Source: Streptomyces sp. ISL-98 (GTDB lineage: Bacteria; Actinomycetota; Actinomycetes; Streptomycetales; Streptomycetaceae). From it: a stretch of 64,000 bases of DNA. The translations under genes and the position numbers were made by a program. Location: the NCBI RefSeq assembly GCF_018614055.1, contig NZ_JAGGPB010000034.1, positions 1 to 64,000 of the forward strand. Direction: 5' to 3'. Of the stretch, positions 1 through 7,505 are shown piece after piece. Under the pieces are notes generated by a model. The model did no database searches. It worked only from the letters and a program-made list of their open reading frames with translations, and had not been told where the DNA came from. How positions within the stretch are numbered: the stretch's first letter is position 1; each line of letters begins with the position of its first letter.

Positions 1-27
1 CCGGGCCCTTCCTCGTACGTACGCCCG

Positions 28-705
28 TCAGCTCGCGGCGTCTTCCCTGCGCACCGACAGCAGGTCCTCCAGCTGCTCCTCACGCGCCTGGGCGGCCACG
101 AACAGCAGCTCGTCGCCCGCCTCCAGAGTCTCCTCCTGGCCGGGAGTCAGGACGCGCGTCCCCCGGATGATGGTGACCAGCGAGGTGTCCTCGGGCCACG
201 CCACATCACTGACCTGAGTGCCGGCCAGCGCCGACTCGGGCGGCAGCGTCAGCTCGACGAGGTTGGCGTCGCCGTGGCTGAAGCGCAGCAGCCGTACGAG
301 ATCGCCCACGCTCACCGCCTCCTCGACCAGCGCCGACATCAGACGCGGCGTGGAGACCGCGACGTCGACGCCCCAGGCCTCGGTGAACAGCCATTCGTTC
401 TTGGGGTTGTTGACGCGGGCGACGACCCGCGGCACCCCGTACTCGGTCTTGGCGAGCAGCGAGACGACCAGGTTGACCTTGTCGTCACCGGTCGCCGCGA
501 TCACGACGTTGCAGCGCTGCAGCGCCGCCTCGTCGAGCGAGGTGATCTCGCAGGCGTCGGCCAGCAGCCACTCGGCCAGCGGCACCCGCTCCACCGAGAT
601 GGCGGTCGGCGCCTTGTCGATGAGGAGGACCTCGTGCCCGTTCTCCAGCAGCTCGCCCGCGATGGAACGTCCCACCGCGCCGGCCCCGGCGATAGCAACC
701 CTCAT
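28..705 (-). CDS. TrkA-family (RCK) potassium channel/transport regulator, second of pair
   Basis: A 225-residue cytoplasmic protein with an N-terminal NAD-binding Rossmann domain (MRVAIAGAGAVGRS, giving G7-x-G9-x-x-G12, with an acidic residue after strand beta-2 in 'LLIDKAP'). A C-terminal RCK_C-type domain covers roughly residues 140-215. RCK proteins gate potassium transporters in response to nucleotides, and in Gram-positive bacteria the RCK_C domain often binds cyclic di-AMP; that ligand is family knowledge and is not visible here. The ATG start is chosen because it overlaps the upstream paralogue's stop in an ATGA, which implies translational coupling. Longer readings of this frame run through the neighbouring gene. 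The pair diverges from a KimA-like permease, so potassium homeostasis is the likely role. Confidence 0.9.
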   Translation of the reverse strand: MRVAIAGAGAVGRSIAGELLENGHEVLLIDKAPTAISVERVPLAEWLLADACEITSLDEAALQRCNVVIAATGDDKVNLVVSLLAKTEYGVPRVVARVNNPKNEWLFTEAWGVDVAVSTPRLMSALVEEAVSVGDLVRLLRFSHGDANLVELTLPPESALAGTQVSDVAWPEDTSLVTIIRGTRVLTPGQEETLEAGDELLFVAAQAREEQLEDLLSVRREDAAS

Positions 706-1373
706 CCTTGACCGCCTTCCTCGGGACCCTTCGCGCAGGCCGCCTCGACCTTCGCGATCTCGTCCGTATGCATCATCACGTGGACGAGGTCGCCCTCCTG
801 GAGCACGGTCTGGGAGGTCGGCAGAACGGCCTCGCCCAGCCGGGTGAGGAACGCGACGCGTACGCCCGTCTCCTCCTGCAGCCTGCTGATCTTGTGCCCG
901 ATCCAGGCCTCGGAGATGTGCACCTCGGCGAGCTGCACACCGCCACTCGGGTCGCGCCACAGCGGCTCGGCCCCGGACGGCAGCAGCCTGCGCAGCATCT
1001 GGTCGGCGGTCCAGCGGACCGTGGCGACGGTGGGGATGCCCAGGCGCTGGTAGACCTCGGCGCGGCGCGGGTCGTAGATACGAGCCGCGACGTTCTCGAT
1101 GGCGAACATCTCGCGGGCCACCCGCGCCGAGATGATGTTGGAGTTGTCACCGCTGCTCACCGCGGCGAAGGCGCCCGCCTCCTCGATGCCGGCCTCGCGG
1201 AGAGTGTCCTGGTCGAAGCCGACTCCGGTGACGCGGCGGCCACCGAAACCGGAGCCCAGACGGCGGAAGGCCGTGGGGTCCCGGTCGATCACGGCGACCG
1301 TGTGCCCCTGTTGCTCCAAGGTCTGCGCGAGAGCGGCTCCCACTCGCCCGCAACCCATGATGACGACGTGCAT
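702..1373 (-). CDS. TrkA-family (RCK) potassium regulator, first of pair
   Basis: A 223-residue TrkA-like protein. The start 'MHVVIMGCGRVGAA' is the classic RCK nucleotide-binding opening (G7-x-G9-x-x-G12), followed by 'VAVIDRD' with the acidic ribose-binding residue. The C-terminal 80 or so residues read as RCK_C. It overlaps the next gene by 4 nt, so the two RCK subunits are probably made together and may form a hetero-oligomeric ring (inference). The start was trimmed to the ATG at the top of the Rossmann fold; the 15 extra upstream residues have no family support. It is transcribed away from the permease with about 300 nt between the starts. Confidence 0.9.
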   Translation of the reverse strand: MHVVIMGCGRVGAALAQTLEQQGHTVAVIDRDPTAFRRLGSGFGGRRVTGVGFDQDTLREAGIEEAGAFAAVSSGDNSNIISARVAREMFAIENVAARIYDPRRAEVYQRLGIPTVATVRWTADQMLRRLLPSGAEPLWRDPSGGVQLAEVHISEAWIGHKISRLQEETGVRVAFLTRLGEAVLPTSQTVLQEGDLVHVMMHTDEIAKVEAACAKGPEEGGQG

Positions 1374-1671
1374 CGTCCCGTTACCCCGCACTCCTGGTCG
1401 CCCCGCTGACCTGCACAAACACCCTGCTCACATCTTTCTGCTCGGCTCACCGGGGCGGCACGGGGCAAAAGCGCCCGAATATTGCCTTGCCCCTGTCTTC
1501 GTCCACCGTAGCGTCAACTCCGAACGCGCCATCGATCACGTCGCACATCTCGGGGTGAGTTCAGGGTCTATCAGGTTCATGCGGGGAGAACGCCGATGCC
1601 GGCGGGAGATTCTGTGGGCGAAAGGGGTGGTGGGTGGTCGATGCCGTTTTCGAACGCTTACGATCCTCTGC

Positions 1672-3720
1672 GTGTCCAAACTGACCGACGTGCCCAAACG
1701 GATCCTGATCGGCCGGGCGCTGCGCAGCGACAGGCTGGGGGAAACCCTCCTGCCCAAGCGCATCGCACTTCCCGTCTTCGCCTCCGACCCGCTCTCGTCC
1801 GTGGCGTACGCACCGGGAGAAGTGCTCCTCGTGCTCTCCATCGCGGGCGTGTCGGCGTACCACTTCAGCCCGTGGATCGCGGCCGCTGTCGTGGTGCTGA
1901 TGTTCACGGTGGTGGCGTCGTACCGCCAGAACGTGCGGGCGTACCCGAGCGGCGGCGGTGACTACGAGGTCGCCAACACCAATCTGGGTCCCAAGGCCGG
2001 GCTGACCGTCGCCAGTGCACTGCTGGTCGACTACGTCCTCACCGTGGCCGTGTCGATCTCCTCGGGCGTGGAGAACCTGGGCTCGGCGGTCCCCTTCGTC
2101 GTCGAGAACAAGGTCCTGTGCGCGATCGGCATCATCCTGCTGCTGACGCTCATGAACCTGCGCGGCGTGCGGGAGTCGGGCAGCCTCTTCGCGATCCCGA
2201 CGTACGTCTTCGTGGCGGGCGTCTTCATCATGATCGCCTGGGGCGCCTACCGCGGAATCGTCGCGGGCGAGACCATGAGCGCCCCGACCGCCGACTTCGA
2301 AATCAAGGCCGAACACCAGGGACTGGCCGGTTTCGCCCTCGTCTTCCTCCTACTGCGCGCCTTCTCCTCCGGCTGCGCGGCGCTCACCGGTGTCGAGGCG
2401 ATCAGCAACGGCGTCCCCGCCTTCCGCAAGCCCAAGAGCAAGAACGCCGCCACGACGCTGGCGCTGATGGGCGGCCTGGCCGTCACCATGTTCTGCGGCA
2501 TCATCGGTCTGGCCATGGCCACCGACGTGAAGATGGCGGAGACTCCTGCCGAGGATCTGCTGCAGAACGGGACCCCAGTTGGCGCCGAATACGTCCAGGA
2601 CCCGGTGATCTCGCAGGTCGCGGCCGCCGTCTTCGGAGACGGCACCTTCTTCTTCGTCCTCCTCGCGGCGGCCACCGCACTCGTCCTCTTCCTGGCCGCC
2701 AACACGGCGTACAACGGCTTCCCGCTGCTCGGCTCGATCCTCGCGCAGGACCGCTACCTGCCGCGCCAGCTGCACACCCGCGGCGACCGCCTCGCCTTCT
2801 CCAACGGCATCGTGCTGCTCGCGGGCGCGGCCGCGCTGCTCGTCTGGCTCTACGGAGCCGACTCGACCAAGCTGATCCAGCTCTACATCGTCGGTGTCTT
2901 CGTCTCCTTCACGCTCAGCCAGATCGGCATGGTGCGGCACTGGAACCGCCACCTGAGCACCGAGAAGGACCCGGCCGAACGCCGCCGCATGATCCGCTCC
3001 CGCGCGATCAACACCTTCGGTGCGTTCTTCACGGGCCTGGTCCTCGTCGTCGTACTGGCCACCAAGTTCACGCACGGCGCCTGGGTCGCGCTGCTCGGCA
3101 TGGTGATCTTCTACGGAACGATGAGCGCGATCCGTAAGCACTACGACCGGGTGGCCGAGGAGATCGCGGCCGCCGAGGGCCCGTCCGACGACAGCGTCCG
3201 GCCGTCGCGCGTCCACTCCATCGTCCTTGTCTCCAAGGTGCACAAGCCGACGCTGCGCGCCCTCGCGTTCGCCAAGCTGACGCGCTCGGACACGCTGGAG
3301 GCGCTCAGCATCAGCGTCGACCCGGTCGAGACCAAGGCACTCAGGGACGAGTGGGAGCGGCGCGGCATCAATGTCCCGCTGAAGATCCTCGACTCGCCGT
3401 ACCGCGAGATCACGCGGCCGGTCGTCGAGTACGTGAAGGGCCTGCGCAGCGAGAATCCGCGCGACGCGGTCAGCGTCTACATCCCGGAGTACGTGGTCGG
3501 CCGCTGGTACGAGCACGTCCTGCACAACCAGAGCGCACTGCGGCTCAAGGGCCGGCTGCTCTTCACGCCGGGTGTGATGGTGACGTCCGTGCCGTACCAG
3601 CTGGTCTCCTCGGAGCTCGCGAAGAAGCGGGCGAAGAAGCGGGCCGAGTGGAACGCGCCGGGTTCGGTGCGGCGGGGCCCGGTGGACCGGCGCCCGAAGG
3701 AGCCGAGCGGCAAGAACTGA
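1672..3720 (+). CDS. APC-superfamily permease, KimA-like potassium importer candidate
   Basis: A 682-residue membrane protein with about 12 hydrophobic segments in the first 490 residues and a cytoplasmic tail of about 190 residues. Several blocks match the KimA (YdaO) family as I know it: 'SSVAYAPGEVLLVL', 'AYPSGGGDYEVANTNLG', 'VDYVLTVAVSISSG', 'FSSGCAALTGVEAISN', 'GDRLAFSNGI', and a tail ending 'VLHNQSALRLKGRLLF'. KimA imports potassium with protons and is shut by c-di-AMP in Bacillus. Transport of potassium here is an inference from those blocks and from the adjacent RCK pair. The GTG start (protein beginning MSKLTDVPKRIL) is preferred because upstream codons give no transporter sequence. 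An amino-acid substrate cannot be excluded. Confidence 0.85.
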   Translation: MSKLTDVPKRILIGRALRSDRLGETLLPKRIALPVFASDPLSSVAYAPGEVLLVLSIAGVSAYHFSPWIAAAVVVLMFTVVASYRQNVRAYPSGGGDYEVANTNLGPKAGLTVASALLVDYVLTVAVSISSGVENLGSAVPFVVENKVLCAIGIILLLTLMNLRGVRESGSLFAIPTYVFVAGVFIMIAWGAYRGIVAGETMSAPTADFEIKAEHQGLAGFALVFLLLRAFSSGCAALTGVEAISNGVPAFRKPKSKNAATTLALMGGLAVTMFCGIIGLAMATDVKMAETPAEDLLQNGTPVGAEYVQDPVISQVAAAVFGDGTFFFVLLAAATALVLFLAANTAYNGFPLLGSILAQDRYLPRQLHTRGDRLAFSNGIVLLAGAAALLVWLYGADSTKLIQLYIVGVFVSFTLSQIGMVRHWNRHLSTEKDPAERRRMIRSRAINTFGAFFTGLVLVVVLATKFTHGAWVALLGMVIFYGTMSAIRKHYDRVAEEIAAAEGPSDDSVRPSRVHSIVLVSKVHKPTLRALAFAKLTRSDTLEALSISVDPVETKALRDEWERRGINVPLKILDSPYREITRPVVEYVKGLRSENPRDAVSVYIPEYVVGRWYEHVLHNQSALRLKGRLLFTPGVMVTSVPYQLVSSELAKKRAKKRAEWNAPGSVRRGPVDRRPKEPSGKN

Positions 3721-3862
3721 GGCAAGAGCCGAGGCATGAGCAGAGGCATGAGCAGAGGCAAGAGCTGAACTGTTTACTGTGGTGAACGGCCGGACGACAC
3801 CCACGTAGACTGGTGGGCTGTTGTCCGGTCGTACCCCTTTGACCCTCTGGAGCCACCCCGTC

Positions 3863-5191
3863 ATGCAGAACGAATCCCAGGAATCACTGGTCGGGGTGGA
3901 GTACGAGGTCGAGGTCGGTCCTGTCGCCCACGGCGGCCACTGCATCGCCCGCACCGAAGAGGGCCGCGTGCTGTTCGTACGTCACGCGCTGCCCGGCGAG
4001 AAGGTCCGCGCCCGCGTCACGGACGGCGGCGAGACCTCCCGTTACCTGCGCGCCGACGCCGTCGAGATCATCGAGGCGTCCAAGGACCGCATCGAGGCCC
4101 CCTGCCCGTACGCCGGACCCGGCATGTGCGGCGGCTGCGACTGGCAGCACGCGAAGCCGGGCGCGCAGCGGCGGCTCAAGGGCGAGGTCATCGCCGAGCA
4201 GCTCATGCGCCTCGCGGGCCTCACCCCGGAGGAGGCGGGCTGGGACGGCACGGTCATGCCGGCCCCCGGCGACAAGCTGCCCCAGGGCGAGGTGCCCGCA
4301 TGGCGCACCCGCGTGCAGTACACCATCGACGACGACGGCAGGGCCGGACTGCGCAAGCACCGCTCGCACGACGTGCAGCCGATCGACCACTGCATGATCG
4401 CCGCACCGGGCGTCACCGAGCTGGGCATCGAGAAGCGCGAGTGGCCGCAGATGGCGTCGGTCGAGGCCATCGCCGCCACCGGCTCCAGCGACCGGCAGGT
4501 CATCCTCACCCCGAAGCCGGGCGGCCGCCTCCCTCTCGTGGAGCTGGACAAGCCGGTCTCTGTCCTCCGCGTGGAGGAGAAGGACGGCGGCGTACACCGC
4601 GTGCACGGCCGCGCCTTCGTGCGCGAGCGGGCCGACGAGCGTACGTACCGCGTAGGCATGGGCGGCTTCTGGCAGACCCACCCGCAGGCACCGGACCTCC
4701 TGGTCAAGGCTGTGATGCAGGGCCTGATGCCGCGCAAGGGCGAGTCCGCACTCGACCTGTACTGCGGTGTCGGCCTGTTCGCGGGTGCGATCGCCGAGCG
4801 CATCGGCGACAAGGGCGCGGTGCTCGGCATCGAGTCCGGCAAGCGCGCCGTCGAGGACGCCAGGCACAACCTCCAGGACATGCCCTACGTCCGCATCGAA
4901 CAGGGCAAGGTGGAGCAGGTCCTGCCGCGCACGGGCATCACCGAAACCGACCTGATCGTCCTCGACCCGCCCCGAGCGGGCGCCGGCAAGCAGACGGTGA
5001 AGCACCTGGCCTCCCTGGGCGCCCGACGCATCGCCTACGTCGCCTGCGACCCGGCGGCGCTGGCCCGCGACCTGGCGTACTTCCGGGAGGGCGGCTACAA
5101 GCCGCGGACGCTGCGGGCGTTCGACCTGTTCCCGATGACGCACCATGTGGAGTGCGTGGCGATTCTGGAGCCGGTGAAGAAGGACGTCTGA
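3863..5191 (+). CDS. TrmA/RumA-family class I SAM-dependent RNA methyltransferase
   Basis: A 442-residue protein expected to methylate a uridine at C5 in tRNA or rRNA. An N-terminal TRAM domain (about residues 8-70) precedes an iron-sulphur-type cysteine cluster, C81-x7-C89-x2-C92 in 'CPYAGPGMCGGCDW'. The C-terminal half carries the SAM site 'ALDLYCGVGLFAG', the catalytic loop 'VLDPPRAGAGKQ' and 'VACDPAALARDL'. The ATG is preceded by a TGGAG-type ribosome site. Upstream in-frame codons were rejected because they fall before the TRAM strand. It follows the permease by about 140 nt on the same strand. Which nucleotide it modifies cannot be told from sequence alone. Confidence 0.92.
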   Translation: MQNESQESLVGVEYEVEVGPVAHGGHCIARTEEGRVLFVRHALPGEKVRARVTDGGETSRYLRADAVEIIEASKDRIEAPCPYAGPGMCGGCDWQHAKPGAQRRLKGEVIAEQLMRLAGLTPEEAGWDGTVMPAPGDKLPQGEVPAWRTRVQYTIDDDGRAGLRKHRSHDVQPIDHCMIAAPGVTELGIEKREWPQMASVEAIAATGSSDRQVILTPKPGGRLPLVELDKPVSVLRVEEKDGGVHRVHGRAFVRERADERTYRVGMGGFWQTHPQAPDLLVKAVMQGLMPRKGESALDLYCGVGLFAGAIAERIGDKGAVLGIESGKRAVEDARHNLQDMPYVRIEQGKVEQVLPRTGITETDLIVLDPPRAGAGKQTVKHLASLGARRIAYVACDPAALARDLAYFREGGYKPRTLRAFDLFPMTHHVECVAILEPVKKDV

Positions 5192-5263
5192 CCTGCGGAT
5201 TCGGGTCATGCGCGTCGTGGGCGGTACGGGCGGCATTTGACGCACGCCCGACGCACTTTCTGA

Positions 5264-5292
5264 CGGGGGGGGCAGCGGTAAGCCGCCCCCCG
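5264..5292. terminator. G/C-rich hairpin between converging genes
   Basis: A run CGGGGGG pairs with CCCCCCG, with an inner GGC/GCC pairing after one bulged base and a loop of about 8 nt. There is no U-tract, as is common for Streptomyces terminators. It lies in the short gap between the rightward methyltransferase and the leftward kinase gene, so it could serve both strands. Confidence 0.5.
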
Positions 5293-5323
5293 GACCAGGC
5301 TGTGTCCCCGTTCCGGAGGTGGC

Positions 5324-7423
5324 TCAGAACACCGGCAGGGCCGTCAGTGAGTGCGAGTCGTGGACGAAGACGCGGTTGCCGGCGGCCGCGAGGCCCCAGC
5401 GGCTTCCTTCGCCGGTCTTGTACACCATGCGGGGGTAGCCCGTCGTCAGGTCGAGGCCGCTCACCCGCGGAAGCTGCTCATCCGTGTCGACGACCCAGAC
5501 GCCGGAGCCCTGCATCCGCATGGGGCCGTCGCCGCTGCCCATTCCCCAGAGTTCCTTGCCCGTCTTGGGGTTGAGGCGTTTGGGCTCGTCGTCGTGGGCG
5601 GCGAAGAGCATGCCGGGGTAGGCCGTCGGAAAGCGCCAGGGTTTCGGGGCGCCGAGATAGTCCTTGCCGGCGGGGACTGACCACAACTCCTTGCCGTCGC
5701 CGATGTTCAGTGCGGTCAGTGTCTTGCCGCCCAGGTAGACGACGCCGTCCTGGTGCGCAGGGCGCAGGATCTCGTCCGACTGCTTCAGGCGGTCCCAGAC
5801 CTCGCTGCCGTCGGTGCTGTCGACGGCGAGCACATCGCCCTCGGCTGTCCACAGGACCAGGCGGCCGGCGGCCGCGATGCCCAGCGGGTGCACCTCCGCA
5901 CTCAGGTTCACCGTGACCCGGGCCGTCCAGCGGACCTTCGCGTCGGAGCGGCCGATGGAGCGCAGGCGGCCGTCCTTCGTGACGACGTACACCGCGTCGT
6001 CGTCCTCCGCCAGGAGCGAGCGCGCCTCGGCGCGGGCGGTCCACTTGGGGACGCCGGTGGAGGGTACGTACGTCCGGAGCGTGCCCTTGGCGTCGACCAG
6101 GGCCACGAGGCGGTCGGACAGGGAGAGATAGCGGCCCGACGGGACGGCGGTCGGGGCCCGCCAGCGCTGCTTGCCGGTGACCATGTCGAAGGCCGCCACT
6201 CCGCCCGCCTTCGCCCCGATGACGACAACGTCGCCCACGGGCAGCGGCGCGGGTGTGTCCGCCGCGACGGCCTGCACGGGGCCCCACAGGGCCTTCGGGG
6301 CTTCGCCGACGATGTACTCGCCCTTGTCCGGGTCGAGCAGTTTCGCCTCCTCGGCCTGCACCGCCGGCGGGATGTCGAAGGGGTCCGACGGACCGTCGGC
6401 GTTCGTGCCGGTGCCTGACCCGGAGCCGTCCCGCAGCCACCACCACGTCCCCGTGCCACCGCCCGCCGCGAGGACCGTGCCGCCCGCCGCGAGTGCCGTG
6501 AGCATGCGGCGGCGGGAGACCGGGCGGGGCCCGTCGACCGCAGTGGTCACCCGGTGGACATCTGTCTCGCGCGTCTTGATGCCGGCCGCCAGCGGGCCGC
6601 TCCGCCAGACACGGTCCGCGCCCTTCGGCGGCGTGAACGCCGCCGCGATCTGCCCGGGATCCGGACGCAGGGCCGCGTCCTTCGCCAGGCAGGGGCCGAT
6701 CAGGGCCTGGAGTTCCGTCGAGACCTGGCTCAAGTCCGGTTCACCATGGACGACTTCGTACTGCACGGCCGCCACATGCGCCGCGTCGAACGCGCGACGG
6801 CCGCTCGCCGCGTACACGAGGACGGCGCCGAGCGAGAAGACGTCGGCGGCCGGGCCGACGCGCCGGCCGAGGATCTGTTCCGGGGCGCCGTAGCCCGGCG
6901 TGACGGGGATCTGGCCGGTGGTGGTGAGGGTCAGGCCGTGCTCGGGGCGGGCGATGCCGAAGTCGATGATGCGCGGGCCCGACGACGTCAGCACGATGTT
7001 CGGGGGCTTGAGGTCGCGGTGGATCAGGCCGGCGGTGTGGATGTCGTGGAGCGTACGGGCGAGAGCGTCGGCCAGGGCGCGTACCGTCGGGCCGTCCATC
7101 GGGCCGTACGCGCCGATGGCCTCGTCGAGCGTCGGCCCGGCCAGGAACTCGGTGGCGATCCACGGGCGCCCGCCCTCCGTCTGCGAACCCAGCACCCGCG
7201 CCACACCCTTGCTGGTGACGGCCTTCGCCATCTCCGCCTCGCGTACGAATCGCTGCGCGAGGTGCTGGTCGTGGGCGAGTTCGGGGCGCAGTACCTTCAC
7301 GGCGGCGGGGCGTCCGGTGCCGTCCTGGCCCAAGTAGACCTTGCCCATGCCGCCTTCGCCGAGCACGCCGAGGAGGCGGTACGGGCCGAGGCGGATCGGG
7401 TCACCGGTACTGAGGGGCTTCAT
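5324..7423 (-). CDS. Membrane Ser/Thr protein kinase with PQQ-type beta-propeller
   Basis: A 699-residue Hanks-type kinase. Residues 1-270 are the kinase domain: glycine loop 'GEGGMGKVY', the AVK lysine at K43, H135-R-D137 in 'HRDLKPPN', D154-F-G, and GAPE at the activation-segment end. A basic stretch 'SRRRML' then a hydrophobic segment (about 304-330) leads to a PQQ/WD-like repeat domain of about 350 residues with repeated 'W-x-A' and 'G-K-x-x-W' patterns. Topology is probably cytosolic kinase, one membrane pass and extracellular propeller sensor. It is the last of three kinase-fold genes on this strand, 82 nt after its neighbour. The ligand and substrates are unknown. Confidence 0.92.
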   Translation of the reverse strand: MKPLSTGDPIRLGPYRLLGVLGEGGMGKVYLGQDGTGRPAAVKVLRPELAHDQHLAQRFVREAEMAKAVTSKGVARVLGSQTEGGRPWIATEFLAGPTLDEAIGAYGPMDGPTVRALADALARTLHDIHTAGLIHRDLKPPNIVLTSSGPRIIDFGIARPEHGLTLTTTGQIPVTPGYGAPEQILGRRVGPAADVFSLGAVLVYAASGRRAFDAAHVAAVQYEVVHGEPDLSQVSTELQALIGPCLAKDAALRPDPGQIAAAFTPPKGADRVWRSGPLAAGIKTRETDVHRVTTAVDGPRPVSRRRMLTALAAGGTVLAAGGGTGTWWWLRDGSGSGTGTNADGPSDPFDIPPAVQAEEAKLLDPDKGEYIVGEAPKALWGPVQAVAADTPAPLPVGDVVVIGAKAGGVAAFDMVTGKQRWRAPTAVPSGRYLSLSDRLVALVDAKGTLRTYVPSTGVPKWTARAEARSLLAEDDDAVYVVTKDGRLRSIGRSDAKVRWTARVTVNLSAEVHPLGIAAAGRLVLWTAEGDVLAVDSTDGSEVWDRLKQSDEILRPAHQDGVVYLGGKTLTALNIGDGKELWSVPAGKDYLGAPKPWRFPTAYPGMLFAAHDDEPKRLNPKTGKELWGMGSGDGPMRMQGSGVWVVDTDEQLPRVSGLDLTTGYPRMVYKTGEGSRWGLAAAGNRVFVHDSHSLTALPVF

Positions 7424-7505
7424 GGCTGCGCTTCCAGGGGGTTTGTCGGAGGGTGGCTTGCTGCCGGGGCTACCGCGGGCCGGCTACTTCAGGGCGTCCG
7501 CCGCG

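Noticed and set aside
1374..1671. A possible c-di-AMP (ydaO-type) riboswitch before the KimA-like gene
   Set aside because: I looked for the conserved GGGGGAACC-like core and pseudoknot pieces and did not find a convincing set.
1099..1671. Long N-terminal extension of the permease frame
   Set aside because: The extra 190 or so residues are Arg/Pro-rich, run antisense to the TrkA-like gene, and show no family sequence; the GTG at 1672 gives the expected start.
2350..3954. 534-residue frame antisense to the permease
   Set aside because: It is a high-GC shadow: rich in Arg, Asp and Val, no recognisable domain, and opposite a clear transporter gene.
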